Shown: positions 42,463 to 48,868 of the stretch, in pieces
Layout: each line of letters begins with the position of its first letter
Position numbering within the stretch: position 1 is the first letter of the stretch
Origin: Deltaproteobacteria bacterium
GTDB lineage: Bacteria > Myxococcota_A > Polyangia > Polyangiales > JADJMO01
DNA: 64,000 nt
Reading direction: 5' to 3'
NCBI GenBank assembly: GCA_025363655.1
Contig: JANYDK010000018.1
Location: 1-64,000 of the forward strand
Translations under genes and position numbers: made by a program
The notes under the pieces: model-generated
What the model saw: only the letters and a program-made list of their open reading frames with translations
What the model was told of the DNA's origin: nothing
Database searches by the model: none

Positions 42463-43545
42463 GTGACCGAGAGCGCGCGGAGCGTCGTTCGACTCGGCTC
42501 CGCGTGTGACAACGCCTGCGTATTTTGCGGTCAAAACGGCGCTCCCGAGCTGGTATTGGAGCGGGCAGCGATCGACCTCGCGCTGACGACGGCTCGCGTA
42601 CGATCGTGCGAGGTCACCCTCACCGGGGGCGAGCCGACCTTGCGCGCAGACCTCGACGACATCGTCCGCGCGGCTCGCGCGCTCGGCTTCGATCGCGTCG
42701 GCATCCAGACCAACGGACGACGACCCGAGAGGATGCGCCCGCTCGTCGCCGCCGGCCTCACCGACGTCCACCTTTCGATTCATGGTGGAGTCGCGGCCGC
42801 GCACGACTACCACACCGGCATTCCCGGCAGCTTCACCGCCGCGAGCGCCACGCTCTCGGAGGCCCGCGCGCTCGGCATCGACGCCGTCGTCACCACCGTG
42901 CTCACTCGCTCGAACGCCCGCTCGCTCGCCGAAACCGCGCGGCTGGTCATCGACCGACGCGCCAGCGCTTGGTGTCTCGCGGTGCCACGCATTCGTGGAC
43001 GCGCGGCCGAGCACTTCGATCGCATCGTCCCACGCCTCGGCATCGTCATTCCCTTCGCGCTCCACGCCATGCAAGTCGCCATCGCCGCGAAGATCCCTGT
43101 CTTCGTCCGCGGCGCGCCGCTCTGCCTCCTCGGTCCTTTCGCCAAACATTCGCTCGCCGAAGAAGGACGCGCTTTCGGTGAAGCTTGCGAAGGATGCGCG
43201 GCGCGGCCTTCGTGTCCCGGCGTCGAGCCGACCTACCTGCGACGTTTCGCCGGCGACGAGCTCTCGGCGAACCCGAAGAGTTCCGCGGCAGAGCTCAATC
43301 CCATCGCCCGCCTCTTCGTGGGGCCGGGAGAGCTCGCTCCGGCGGTCGAGCGCGTCGTCGCCGAGGCTCCTGCCGCCGCGCGCGTCGCGCTCCCGATGCT
43401 CGGCAAGGTGCAGCCGGCCCGCGAAGAAGTACCGCGCGCGGTCGAGAAAAAGTCTGGTCCAGCGCTGCGTGAGCTCTTCAAAGAGCTGTTCGTCGAGAAG
43501 CAGGCGAACGCCGCGGGCGAGCGCGCGGGAGAGGATCGCGACTGA
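42463..43545 (+). CDS. Radical SAM protein, twitch type
   Basis: A 360-residue protein from GTG 42463. The cluster motif is CDNACVFC (C15, C19, C22), with TGGEPT at 54-59 and LSIHGGVAAAHDYHTGIPG with GSF as in its paralogues. CEGCAARPSCPGVEPTYLRR and GDELSANP at about 244-275 give the shared auxiliary-cluster signature. The last 80 residues are a Lys/Glu/Ala-rich helical tail absent from the other copies. Its stop overlaps the next rSAM start (TGATG). With the Tat-signal gene these form a three-gene operon aimed at the HGS-repeat peptide gene. Confidence 0.82.
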   Translation: MTESARSVVRLGSACDNACVFCGQNGAPELVLERAAIDLALTTARVRSCEVTLTGGEPTLRADLDDIVRAARALGFDRVGIQTNGRRPERMRPLVAAGLTDVHLSIHGGVAAAHDYHTGIPGSFTAASATLSEARALGIDAVVTTVLTRSNARSLAETARLVIDRRASAWCLAVPRIRGRAAEHFDRIVPRLGIVIPFALHAMQVAIAAKIPVFVRGAPLCLLGPFAKHSLAEEGRAFGEACEGCAARPSCPGVEPTYLRRFAGDELSANPKSSAAELNPIARLFVGPGELAPAVERVVAEAPAAARVALPMLGKVQPAREEVPRAVEKKSGPALRELFKELFVEKQANAAGERAGEDRD

Positions 43546-44483
43546 TGGCCAACATCGGCTACATGCAGATCGTCCGGCACTGCAACCAATACTGCCGCTT
43601 CTGCTCCAACCCCTCGTCGGGCTACATGCTCGACCTCGACACCGCCAAGCGCGAGATCGACGACTTCGCCGAACGCGGATATTTCGGCGTCATTCTCACC
43701 GGCGGCGAGCCCTCGCTCTCCGATTTGATCCCCGAGATCACGCGCTATGCGGTTTCGAAGAGGCTCCACGTGCGGATGATCACCAACGGCTCGCGCCTCG
43801 GCAGCGATCCCGACTTGGCGCGCAGCTACGTCGAGGCGGGGCTGGCGCACTTCCACGTCAGCATCCACTCCTGTCGCGATGAGCTCGAAGATTTCCTCAC
43901 CGGCGTGCGCGGCAGTCACGAGCTGGCGATGAAGGCGCTCGCGAACCTCGGCGCTGCAGGGGCGACGGTCAACATCAACACCGTCATCAACAAGTTCAAC
44001 GCCGATCACCTCGACGAGAACGTGAAGGCGTTCACCGCGCGCTTCCCGTTCCTCCGGCACTTCGTCTGGAACAACCTCGATCCGTCGATGGGCCGCGCCG
44101 AGACCAACCGCGACACCGCGCACCGGCTGGCCGACTTCGAGCTCTCCCTCGCGCGCGCGATGCGCTACCTCCACAAGACGGGCCGCACCTTCCGCGTCGA
44201 ACGCGTGCCGCTCTGTTACATGACCGAGTTCGCGCACTGCTCGACCGAGACGCGAAAAATCGTCAAAGGCGAAGAGCGCATCGTCCATTTCCTCGACGAA
44301 AAAGGGACGATTCGACAAACTGACTTCCGCCACCCGAAGGCCGCGACCTGCACGCACTGCTCGCTCGACGACGTCTGCGGCGGTCTCTTCGAGCTCGGCG
44401 CGCACTACGACTTGGGGGAGCTACACCCGGTGTTCGTCTCGAAAGACGACATCGTCCGGAAGGTGCGCGCCGACGTCGATTGA
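43545..44483 (+). CDS. Radical SAM protein adjacent to the HGS-repeat precursor
   Basis: A 312-residue protein with CNQYCRFC (C13, C17, C20), TGGEPS (52-57), a VSIHSCRDELEDFLTGVRG segment, and CTHCSLDDVCGGLFEL with GELHPVF at the C-terminus, the compact auxiliary signature. It has a second Cys pair region (PLCYMTEFAHC) as in several relatives. Its stop is 23 bp from the converging stop of the HGS-repeat gene, making it the rSAM enzyme closest to the putative precursor and a first candidate to modify it. I could not confirm that it is HxsC. Confidence 0.82.
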   Translation: MANIGYMQIVRHCNQYCRFCSNPSSGYMLDLDTAKREIDDFAERGYFGVILTGGEPSLSDLIPEITRYAVSKRLHVRMITNGSRLGSDPDLARSYVEAGLAHFHVSIHSCRDELEDFLTGVRGSHELAMKALANLGAAGATVNINTVINKFNADHLDENVKAFTARFPFLRHFVWNNLDPSMGRAETNRDTAHRLADFELSLARAMRYLHKTGRTFRVERVPLCYMTEFAHCSTETRKIVKGEERIVHFLDEKGTIRQTDFRHPKAATCTHCSLDDVCGGLFELGAHYDLGELHPVFVSKDDIVRKVRADVD

Positions 44484-44506
44484 GATCGATTGCGACCGAG
44501 ACGCGA

Positions 44507-44785
44507 CTACCAGCTGCCGTGCGAGCCGTGGCTGCCGTGGGAACCGTGCGAGCCGTGACTGCCGTGCGAACCGTGGCTGCCGTGTGAACCATGGCTGCCG
44601 TGCGAGCCGTGCGAGCCGTGCGAGCAGTGCTGCCCGAACAAGTTGCCGCCGCCGGGGCCTGCGCCCTGCTCACGGTTCGAAGCGTCGAGGGCGGTCTTGG
44701 AGATCCGATGCTCGGTCTCCGAGAGCATGCCGCTGGCCTTTCGCTTGAATGTCGGAAGGTCGTCTTTTCCGCTTCCGTCGGCCAT
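44507..44785 (-). CDS. Putative RiPP precursor: leader plus Cys-Ser-(His-Gly-Ser)x12-Trp
   Basis: A 92-residue peptide from ATG 44785. The start is fixed by GGAGGA at 44792-44797, 6 nt upstream; GTG 44803 would place that site inside the coding region. Residues 1-53 form a charged leader (LPTFKRKASGMLSETEHRISKTALD at about 10-34) followed by a Gly-rich linker. C54 and S55 precede exactly twelve HGS units (56-91) and a final Trp92. HxS spacing is the substrate type of HxsB maturases and fits three-residue cyclophane chemistry on His. Ser codons vary (TCG 5, AGC 4, and one each of TCC, AGT, TCA), so the repeat is kept at protein level. A metal-binding His-rich protein is the main alternative. 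Confidence 0.85.
   Translation of the reverse strand: MADGSGKDDLPTFKRKASGMLSETEHRISKTALDASNREQGAGPGGGNLFGQHCSHGSHGSHGSHGSHGSHGSHGSHGSHGSHGSHGSHGSW
44513..44620 (-). repeat. Twelve tandem 9-bp units encoding His-Gly-Ser
   Basis: The 108-bp array encodes HGS twelve times without interruption. Gly is GGC nine times and GGT three times; His is CAC eleven times and CAT once; Ser uses five different codons. This synonymous variety argues against a young microsatellite and for selection on the peptide. Confidence 0.95.
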
Positions 44786-44791
44786 CGCGTT

Positions 44792-44797
44792 TCCTCC
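44792..44797 (-). promoter_or_regulatory. Strong ribosome binding site of the HGS-repeat gene
   Basis: GGAGGA lies 6 nt upstream of ATG 44785 and decides the start over the in-frame GTG at 44803. It is one of the clearest Shine-Dalgarno sites in the window, as expected for a highly expressed precursor. Confidence 0.8.
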
Positions 44798-44823
44798 AGA
44801 CACTTGGTGCTGTCAGCCTGCTC

Positions 44824-44829
44824 AGTATA
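44824..44829 (-). promoter_or_regulatory. Possible -10 box (TATACT) of the HGS-repeat gene
   Basis: TATACT on the minus strand matches five of six positions of a sigma70-type -10. It would start transcription about 32 nt before the start codon. No convincing -35 at 16-18 bp was found (TTGCGT lies 21 bp upstream), so activation by a regulator is possible. Confidence 0.4.
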
Positions 44830-44880
44830 TCGAAGCCCGTCTCGGTCTGCACGCAATCACGGACGCGCTGGTATTGGCGC

Positions 44881-45597
44881 TCAGTTGCTCAAATCGAGGG
44901 TGAAGCCTTTGCAATCGGTAGGCGTGCCGCCGCTGCGGAAGACGCGGAGGTACATGACGCCCCCGGTGCCGAAGGGGAGGGGCACGAACGCGTCGGCGTC
45001 GGGATCGTCCGGCGGGGCCGCGTCGGTGTACGTCGACTCGAACGAGGTGAGCGAGGTCGACGTCGCGTCTTCGGTCTCGCCGCAGGTGAACGCCTCACGT
45101 CCGCAGCTCTTGGTGATTTCGAAGTGGAAGCCGAACGCGCCTGTCGGACCGGTGATCGCGATGTGCGGGCGCGCCTTGGTGTCGGTGTAGCCGTCGAAGG
45201 TGACTTTGTACCAGACGTCGCCGCCCTTCAGCGGCACGTTGCCGTCGACCGACTTGGTCGAGCCGATGGCGATCGAGCCCAAATCGGTGACCGAGTCGCA
45301 GGTGTTGAAGGTGCCTGCGTCGTCGCAGACGAGCTCGGTGTCGAAGAGCGAGATCGTGTCGTGGGCGCCATCGCCGCTCGGTTTGCCGGTGTCGATGAGC
45401 GCACCATCGGGGAGCCGCGCGTCGGCGCCGATCGTCGAGTCGGACTTGCCCGAGTCTCCTGCAGGCACCGATGGCGTCTCTTCGCCGCTCGCGCATCCGG
45501 GCGAACCCAAGAGTCCAAGCGCTCCGATCGCTCCCAACGCGAGGGCGGCGAGCGCGAGGGAAGCACGCAAAGTCGCCGAAGCACCTCGAACGGGCAT
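44881..45597 (-). CDS. Lipoprotein sharing a C-terminal domain with the MopE-like protein
   Basis: Start ATG 45597 gives 238 residues and a signal peptide ending at GSPGC; an ATG further upstream would bury it. A Ser/Asp/Gly linker leads to a beta-rich domain of about 150 residues with CGREAFTCGE and ending FTLDLSN. Order and phrases (SIAIGSTKSVDGNVPLKGGDVWYKVTF; ...DLSN) parallel the end of the protein at 39950-41704, so the two share a domain, perhaps a prepilin- or pre-peptidase C-terminal-like beta sandwich. It sits directly upstream of the HGS-repeat gene on the same strand, with an independent promoter likely between them. Confidence 0.75.
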   Translation of the reverse strand: MPVRGASATLRASLALAALALGAIGALGLLGSPGCASGEETPSVPAGDSGKSDSTIGADARLPDGALIDTGKPSGDGAHDTISLFDTELVCDDAGTFNTCDSVTDLGSIAIGSTKSVDGNVPLKGGDVWYKVTFDGYTDTKARPHIAITGPTGAFGFHFEITKSCGREAFTCGETEDATSTSLTSFESTYTDAAPPDDPDADAFVPLPFGTGGVMYLRVFRSGGTPTDCKGFTLDLSN

Positions 45598-45743
45598 CTC
45601 TCGCAAGTCTAGCACTCGCCACTCACGCCTCGACAACTCCTCCGCGAAGAGAGCACGAGCGTCTCAGGGCATCTGCGTGCATGTGGGTGACGCGGCATGG
45701 CGAGTCTCGACGGCTCCGGCCGCCAGCGCTAGAAACCTCCGCC

Positions 45744-46358
45744 ATGGCCAAGCCCAAGCTGACGTATTTCGATGCTCCCGTGAGTCGCGGCGAAGAATGT
45801 CGCCTCGCTCTCCACCTCGCGAACGTCGACTTCGACGACAACCGCATCAAGGGCGCCGACTGGCCCGCGTTGAAGCCGAAGACGCCGTTCGGCTCGATGC
45901 CGGTGCTCGAGATGCCGGGCCAGCCGCCCCTCGCGCAGACCAACGCCATCCTCGTGCTCATCGGTCGGCTCCATGGGCTGCACCCGAAGGACGAGTTCGA
46001 GGCCGCGCGCCACGAGGCGATGATGAGCCACGTCGAAGACCTGCGAAACCTCATCGGGCCCACCCTCCGCATCAAGGACGAGGCCGAAAAGAAGGCCGCT
46101 CGTGAGCTCCTCGCGTCGACGTCACTCAAGGCCTGGGGCGCAGCGGCCGAGCACCACATCGCCGAGGGCGGTCCGTTCTTCGGCGGCGAAAAGCTCAGCG
46201 TCGTCGACCTGAAGCTGATGGTCGGGACCCGTTGGGTGAAGTCGGGCGCGCTCGATCACATCCCGGCGAGCACGTTCGACGCGTTTCCCAAGCTCAATCG
46301 CGTCCACGACGCGGTGCGGGAGCACGCCGGCGTGATGGCCTGGTACGCCAAGGCCTGA
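45744..46358 (+). CDS. Glutathione S-transferase
   Basis: A 204-residue protein from ATG 45744 with the two-domain GST fold: a thioredoxin-like N-terminal half (KLTYFDAPVSRGEECRLAL; Tyr8 is the likely catalytic residue; GSMPVLEM holds the cis-Pro; QTNAILVLIGR is the glutathione-site region) and an all-helical C-terminal half with LSVVDLKLM, the N-capping box. It resembles sigma/pi-class enzymes of animals and Proteobacteria. The product would conjugate or reduce electrophiles using glutathione. No operon partner; VgrG follows 163 bp downstream. Confidence 0.88.
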   Translation: MAKPKLTYFDAPVSRGEECRLALHLANVDFDDNRIKGADWPALKPKTPFGSMPVLEMPGQPPLAQTNAILVLIGRLHGLHPKDEFEAARHEAMMSHVEDLRNLIGPTLRIKDEAEKKAARELLASTSLKAWGAAAEHHIAEGGPFFGGEKLSVVDLKLMVGTRWVKSGALDHIPASTFDAFPKLNRVHDAVREHAGVMAWYAKA

Positions 46359-46520
46359 ACGAGACAAGGCCGACTCGGTCGTCGTGGACATGCCCAGCGC
46401 TGGCGGCGATGATGCGCGTGCGTTCTCGCCGTGTCGAACGCGTTGAAACATCGGCTGGGCCTGCGCGACCCATGGGTGCAGCGCTTGCCGTCGTCCGAGT
46501 CAGAGAAAGGCTCCCCATCG

Positions 46521-48839
46521 ATGCCCGTTGAAGGACACCACCACGCGCTCACGATCGACGGCATCAGCTCCGAAATTCGCGTCGTCGTCTTCGACGGGCA
46601 TGAAGGCATCTCCGAGCTCTTCCAGTTCGAAGTGGTGATCGCGAGCGACGACCACGCCATCGATTTCGACGACGTCCTCGGCAAGAAGTCGCTGCTGACG
46701 ATCGGCAACGGCGACAACATCCGCCACGTGCACGGCATCGTCGCGCGCTTCGAGATGGCCGAGCAGTTCGCGACGGGGCGGGGGGTCACGGTCTATCGCG
46801 TGACCCTCGTGCCGCTGGCGCACGAGCTTCGATTCCGTCGTGACAACCGCATCTTCCAAGAGCTCAAGGTGCCCGAGGTGGTGAAGAAGGTGCTCGAGGG
46901 TGCGGGGCTCGCCAGCAACACCGACTTCAAGCTGTCGCTGCAAGGCACCTACGCCGCGCGTGAATACTGCGTGCAGTACCACGAGAGCGATTGGGACTTC
47001 GTCTGCCGGCTCCTCGAAGAAGAGGGCATCTTCTATTTCTTCGAGCATCACGAAGACAAGCACGTGATGGTCATCGCCGACAAAAACGCGGTCTTCGCGC
47101 CGATCACCGGCGAGGCCACGCTCGCCTACAACCCCTCGGCGGGCGCGCTCGGATCGATCGACGGCAACGACAACCGCGTCACGCGCTTCTCGCTCTCGCG
47201 GTCGATGCGCACCGGCAAGGTGACGATTCGCGACTACGATTTCAAGAAGCCGAGCCTCAAGCTCGAGTCGACGAAGGCCAGCGCCAAGTTCGCGGCGCTC
47301 GAGGCCTACGACTGGCCCGGCGAGTACGTGCTGCCGGCCGACGGCGACGGCATCGCCCAAATTCGCAGCGAAGAGCACAGCCGCATGGCGGTGGTGGCGA
47401 TGGGGAGCAGCATCTGCCCACGGCTCGTCCCGGGCTGGCTCTTCACGCTCAGCGAGCACCCGCGCGACGCGGTCAACGAGGAGTATCTCGTCACGCACGT
47501 CGAGCATCACGGGATGGAGCCGGGCGAGTCGATGACCTCGTCCGGTCGTGGCCCGTACACCAACAGCTTCGAGATCATTCCCAAGACGGTCGTCTATCGA
47601 CCGGCGCGAGTGACGCAGCGTCCGACGGTGAAAGGGGTGCAGACGGCGATCGTGGTCGGGCCCGCCGGGGAAGAGATCCACGTCGACGAGCACGCGCGCG
47701 TGAAGGTGCAATTCCACTGGGATCGCCTGGGAAAGCACGACGAGAAATCGTCGTGCTGGGTGCGCGTCAGTCAGATTTGGGCGAGCGGCGCCTTCGGCGG
47801 CATGTTCATCCCGCGCATCAAGGACGAGGTGGTCATCTCCTTCGAAGACGGCGATCCCGATCGGCCGCTGATCGTCGGTCGGGTCTATCACGGCACCAAC
47901 GTTCCGCCGTACCCGCTCCCTGCCAACAAGACCCGTAGCACCATCCTCTCGCGCTCGACTCCCAACGGCGAGGCCGGCAACGAGCTGCGCTTCGAGGACA
48001 AGAAGGGGAACGAAGAGGTCTACATCCACGCGCAGAAGGACGAGACCATCCTCGTCGAGAACGACAAGAACCAGACCATCGTCCACGACGAGACGCTGCT
48101 GGTGAAGCACGATCGCACCAAGACGATCAAGAACGACCAGACGCTGACCGTCGAGCACGACGACAAAATCACGGTCAAGAACGACCGCACCGAGACCATC
48201 GAGCACGACGAGACGGTGACGGTGAAGAACGACCGCACGATGACGGTCGAGAACGATCACACCGAGACGGTCAAGAACAACCAGACCATCCACGTCGAGG
48301 CCGATCAGACCGAGAAGGTCGACGGCAACGAGTCGCTGACGGTAGGCGGCGATCAGACGATCAAGATCAGCGGTGCGCGCGCGCTCCACGTCACCGGTGA
48401 CACCACCGAGAAGATCGACGGCAAGCTGACGCAGACCCTGACCGGCGACGTGGCGGCCGAGCTGAAGGGCAAGTCGGACACCAAGATCACCGGTGACGTC
48501 ACCACCAAGTACAGCGCCAAGCTCACCTCCGAGGTCGACGCCGACGTCACGCTCACCCACAAGGCGAAGCACACCCTCAAGGTCACCGATACGTTCACCA
48601 TCGAGTGCGGCTCGGCCAAGATCGTCCTCAAGGCCGACGGCACGGTGCAAATCACCGGCGTGAAAATCGAGGTCAAGGGCAGCGCCTCGGTGAAGGTCGC
48701 CGGGGCCCAGGTCGAGATCAAGGCCGACGCGACTGCCAAGATCGAGGCCGGCGCCAAGCTCGACTTGAAGGGCGCGCTCGTCGATCTCAACGGCTCGGGA
48801 CCGGTCAAGGTCGCCGGCGCGATCGTCGGTATCGGGTAG
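46521..48839 (+). CDS. vgrG: VgrG-type type VI secretion spike protein
   Basis: Start ATG 46521 gives 772 residues; upstream frame without features was left out. The N-terminal gp27-like half begins with HHALTIDGISSEIRVVVFDG, contains REYCVQYHESDWDFVCRLLEEEGIFYFFEH, and is followed by the gp5-OB fold (RVKVQFHWDRLGKHDEKSSCWVRVSQ). The C-terminal third is a long series of beta-helix repeats (NDxTxTVxHDxT type, then KITGDVTTKY and AKIEAGAKLDLKG units), forming the needle. No effector domain is fused, and no T6SS core, PAAR or effector gene lies in the window, so it is an orphan here. Confidence 0.92.
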   Translation: MPVEGHHHALTIDGISSEIRVVVFDGHEGISELFQFEVVIASDDHAIDFDDVLGKKSLLTIGNGDNIRHVHGIVARFEMAEQFATGRGVTVYRVTLVPLAHELRFRRDNRIFQELKVPEVVKKVLEGAGLASNTDFKLSLQGTYAAREYCVQYHESDWDFVCRLLEEEGIFYFFEHHEDKHVMVIADKNAVFAPITGEATLAYNPSAGALGSIDGNDNRVTRFSLSRSMRTGKVTIRDYDFKKPSLKLESTKASAKFAALEAYDWPGEYVLPADGDGIAQIRSEEHSRMAVVAMGSSICPRLVPGWLFTLSEHPRDAVNEEYLVTHVEHHGMEPGESMTSSGRGPYTNSFEIIPKTVVYRPARVTQRPTVKGVQTAIVVGPAGEEIHVDEHARVKVQFHWDRLGKHDEKSSCWVRVSQIWASGAFGGMFIPRIKDEVVISFEDGDPDRPLIVGRVYHGTNVPPYPLPANKTRSTILSRSTPNGEAGNELRFEDKKGNEEVYIHAQKDETILVENDKNQTIVHDETLLVKHDRTKTIKNDQTLTVEHDDKITVKNDRTETIEHDETVTVKNDRTMTVENDHTETVKNNQTIHVEADQTEKVDGNESLTVGGDQTIKISGARALHVTGDTTEKIDGKLTQTLTGDVAAELKGKSDTKITGDVTTKYSAKLTSEVDADVTLTHKAKHTLKVTDTFTIECGSAKIVLKADGTVQITGVKIEVKGSASVKVAGAQVEIKADATAKIEAGAKLDLKGALVDLNGSGPVKVAGAIVGIG
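48031..48350 (+). repeat. Degenerate coding repeats of the VgrG beta-helix
   Basis: About ten units of 8-10 codons with the pattern (N/H)D.T.T(V/I) encode the triangular beta-helix of the spike. They are diverged at DNA level. Confidence 0.75.
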
Positions 48840-48868
48840 CCGACGCGAGCTCGCCTCGAAAAATAGGT

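Noticed and set aside
43545-44483. Assignment of the rSAM next to the precursor as HxsC
   Set aside because: CNQYCRFC and the C-terminal signature fit the local paralogue family; I could not identify HxsC-specific features by eye.
44513-44620. CRISPR array or microsatellite interpretation of the 9-bp repeats
   Set aside because: Units are 9 bp without spacers, stay in frame, and vary at synonymous sites while the protein is constant.
44591-45190. Plus-strand frame with a repeated Ala-Val-Arg segment opposite the HGS repeat
   Set aside because: It is the complement of the HGS codons; it has no RBS, while the minus strand has a strong one and a sensible leader.
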